Positions 13,515-15,292 of a stretch of 15,292 nt of DNA are shown here, in pieces. The stretch covers positions 1-15,292 of the forward strand of contig DTZQ01000239.1 of NCBI GenBank assembly GCA_012961305.1. Direction: 5' to 3'. Within the stretch, counting starts at the first letter, position 1. Each line of letters begins with the position of its first letter. A model generated the notes under the pieces. It was given only the letters and a program-made list of their open reading frames with translations, made no database searches and had not been told where the DNA came from. The DNA comes from Armatimonadota bacterium. GTDB lineage: Bacteria; Armatimonadota; UBA10988; DTZQ01. The translations under genes were made by a program, and so were the position numbers.

Positions 13515-15292
13515 CGGTCACGTCGCCCTGCAAGGTTATGGGCCGGGGCTTGACCGTAGGCCGGTGGAGGATGGGTCGGGCCGTCGGCTGAAGGGTGCGG
13601 GGTGGACGCTTCAGGTGAAAGTCACTCAGCAACTCCTGCAGCACCCGGCCCTCGTTTTGGGCTGGCGGGTCAAGGCCCAGCAGATAGGCCAGCGTGGGAG
13701 CCACGTCCGTGGCGCAAATTCTCACCTGCTCCCCTTTCGGCAGTTGCATCCCCGCTCGCACTCCCGGTCCGGCCAGCAGCAGGACTCCCATCACCGAAGC
13801 CACCTCTGTTTCGTAGGTGGGAATCATCGGCCCATGGTTGCCACCCCCACAGGGGAAGACTACCCGCTCCTCGCCCATTCGCAGCACCTCCGGCCCGGAC
13901 CAGCGGTAGCCGCCGGCGTAGCAGAAGACCAAATCCCCGATGTAATCCCCCCACAGGCCCACCATAGGGGCATCCTCGCGGGACAACACGAAGGCGAAAA
14001 CATGCTCGCCCGTCTCCGGGTCTTTCACCTCCCGCATGGCAGCCAGCACCTCCGCCCGCAGGGAAAGGTACTCCTTCGGCGGAACTATGCCCCCCTCATC
14101 CCGCCCCTGCAGGTTAATCCACAGGTGGTTCTGGGCGAAGAAGACCTTGCTTCGCGTCCAATCCACACCGCGGCCATCCGCGGTTACCGCCACCCAACCG
14201 CGCCGCTTGAACAGGTTTACCAAGGACACGGCCTTTTTGTTGGCCGGCATTCCGTGGTCGGAGGCCACGGCGAAGACCGTTTTGCCGTCGTCGAACAGTT
14301 GGAGGAAGGCCCCTACGAAGCGGTCAGCCGCACGGTAGTAGTTGCGCAGAATGGCCCAGTTTTCCTCCACCTGCTGCGGGTCGTAATCCGTTCCCGTGGG
14401 GTCTATCCGTCCCATGAACCGATGGCCCACCACGTCCAGGGGGTGCCAGTGCAACACCAACAGGATGGCTCCCGTCTCTTCCATGGCCATTTGAGCCGCC
14501 CGCGACCACCACTCGGCCTCTGCGGCCATCACCTCGTCCACCGTCTCCCAGTCCAACCAGCCGCGGCAATGGAGCACGCTGGACATTCCGGCATGGAGGT
14601 AGGGGCCCAGTTCCGCCATTAGTCGTCGTCCCAGGGTCGGGTCAGAGCAAAGCCGCCCGTCGGTGGGGAAAGCGTCACTGCGGTAGAGGCGCAGCCGTTG
14701 GCCGTCGGGGGAAAGTTCCACCAGTTTGAACCTAAATGCTCCCTCTGCCTCCCCCTGGTCAGCGGTGTGGAAAGGGGCACGCACCCAATCGCTCCACTGG
14801 CCCACGGCTAAGGTAGCAATGGGATTCGCCGCGTCCTTGGTGGGAGCAATCAGGAGCGTATCGTAAGTTTCATTTGGGCCCCACACCAGCGCGTAGTAGG
14901 TGGGCCCGGTGCCTTCCGTGGCCGTCACGATGGGCAGTTGTGCCTCCAACGGTGGTCGGCGGGAAGGAGGCAAGTTCGTCCAACCATTGGCGGGAACGAG
15001 GACAATGGGGTCGGTGGTGTCCAACTGGGGACAGTTGTGATAGACCGTGGGAGGAGCCAGGTCGAAATAGGACCGCGCGGGCTGGAACAGCCACTCGATA
15101 AACACTGCGGCTTGGGTGGTCGGCGGGTAGCCGGCGTAGTTCATCACCACGCTGCGCTTACCGGCCCGGGCGGCCGTCTCCCACAAATACTCGGCCCGAC
15201 ACAGACCGGCGTTAAATGCTTCCCGCGGATGATATTCCCAGACCGGCTCGCCGGGCAGGGGAGAGCCCCATTGGACTACGCCGTGGGTGCCC
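13504..15292 (-). CDS. Alkaline-phosphatase-superfamily type I phosphodiesterase/nucleotide pyrophosphatase, N-terminus outside window
   Basis: The frame is open to the right edge, giving at least 595 visible residues. Apparent starts such as TTG 15186 are internal, because coding-like sequence (HGVVQWGSPLPGE, AFNAGLCRAEYLWE) continues upstream. Metal-site motifs of the type I phosphodiesterase family are present: LHWHPLDVVGH, SDHGM (DHGM at 14248-14259) and GNHGP (13828-13842). The nucleophile Ser/Thr region must lie upstream of the visible part. The family hydrolyses phosphodiesters, pyrophosphates or phosphonates, and some members act on glycolipid or phospholipid head groups. The last about 40 residues are rich in Pro, Arg and Thr and look disordered. 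The small coupled gene and then the OPT transporter follow. Substrate unknown. Confidence 0.82.
   Translation of the reverse strand, partial: GTHGVVQWGSPLPGEPVWEYHPREAFNAGLCRAEYLWETAARAGKRSVVMNYAGYPPTTQAAVFIEWLFQPARSYFDLAPPTVYHNCPQLDTTDPIVLVPANGWTNLPPSRRPPLEAQLPIVTATEGTGPTYYALVWGPNETYDTLLIAPTKDAANPIATLAVGQWSDWVRAPFHTADQGEAEGAFRFKLVELSPDGQRLRLYRSDAFPTDGRLCSDPTLGRRLMAELGPYLHAGMSSVLHCRGWLDWETVDEVMAAEAEWWSRAAQMAMEETGAILLVLHWHPLDVVGHRFMGRIDPTGTDYDPQQVEENWAILRNYYRAADRFVGAFLQLFDDGKTVFAVASDHGMPANKKAVSLVNLFKRRGWVAVTADGRGVDWTRSKVFFAQNHLWINLQGRDEGGIVPPKEYLSLRAEVLAAMREVKDPETGEHVFAFVLSREDAPMVGLWGDYIGDLVFCYAGGYRWSGPEVLRMGEERVVFPCGGGNHGPMIPTYETEVASVMGVLLLAGPGVRAGMQLPKGEQVRICATDVAPTLAYLLGLDPPAQNEGRVLQELLSDFHLKRPPRTLQPTARPILHRPTVKPRPITLQGDVTDEE

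Noticed and set aside
13564..14622. A 352-codon open frame on the + strand
   Set aside because: It is antisense to the phosphodiesterase-family gene, whose metal-site motifs fix the real strand. The His/Gln/Arg-rich composition is typical of a shadow of GC-rich coding DNA.
15184..15186. TTG as start of the phosphodiesterase-family gene
   Set aside because: Coding-like sequence continues in frame to the window edge, so the gene is truncated by the window and this codon is an internal Leu.
1..15292. CRISPR arrays, tRNA/rRNA genes, insertion sequences, prophage or att sites
   Set aside because: Read on both strands, no regularly spaced repeats, cloverleaf-like segments, transposase or integrase motifs, or paired terminal repeats were seen.

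Overview
The window is GC-rich, gene-dense bacterial DNA with short intergenic gaps and clear Shine-Dalgarno sites. An MlaE-type lipid-transport permease and undecaprenyl-phosphate-sugar type enzymes point to a diderm bacterium. The mix of secreted multi-domain glycosidase-like proteins, a Gfo/Idh oxidoreductase, a TIM-barrel sugar isomerase and a type I phosphodiesterase is typical of glycan-using, often thermophilic lineages such as Armatimonadota, Fervidibacterota or Planctomycetota. That placement is an inference from gene content; no marker gene is present. No rRNA, tRNA, CRISPR array, transposase or phage gene was seen.

Layout. (1) Bases 1-3331, + strand: the 3' end of a GT39 glycosyltransferase, a YbhN/LPG-synthase-TM flippase-like membrane protein, a DPM1/ArnC-like GT2 glycosyltransferase with two C-terminal membrane helices, and an MlaE-family ABC permease that overlaps it. 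The first three fit a lipid-linked-sugar pathway: make polyprenyl-P-sugar, move it across the membrane, transfer the sugar on the outer face. (2) Bases 3409-7052, - strand: a secreted GH42-like glycosidase, a 34-codon excisionase-like helix-turn-helix mini-ORF behind a good sigma70-type promoter, and a Gfo/Idh/MocA oxidoreductase preceded by a 26-bp palindrome and an extended -10. (3) Bases 7318-11279, + strand and divergent from (2): a membrane-anchored or secreted glycosidase-like protein that seems to lack the catalytic glutamates, a sugar isomerase/epimerase, and a fragment resembling the C-terminal sandwich of GH39-type beta-xylosidases, in frame directly after the isomerase stop. (4) Bases 11246-15292, - strand: an alkaline-phosphatase-superfamily enzyme running off the right edge, a translationally coupled 75-residue unknown protein, and an OPT-family transporter.

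Regions 2 and 3 together look like a small carbohydrate-processing locus. Two exported glycan-binding/glycosidase-like proteins are transcribed divergently, each followed by an intracellular sugar-modifying enzyme (oxidoreductase and isomerase). No dedicated sugar transporter or full-length regulator lies in the window. The least ordinary part is the leader of the oxidoreductase gene (4432-4626). It combines a promoter, a truncated HTH mini-ORF, a palindrome overlapping that ORF's stop codon, and a second promoter-like element.
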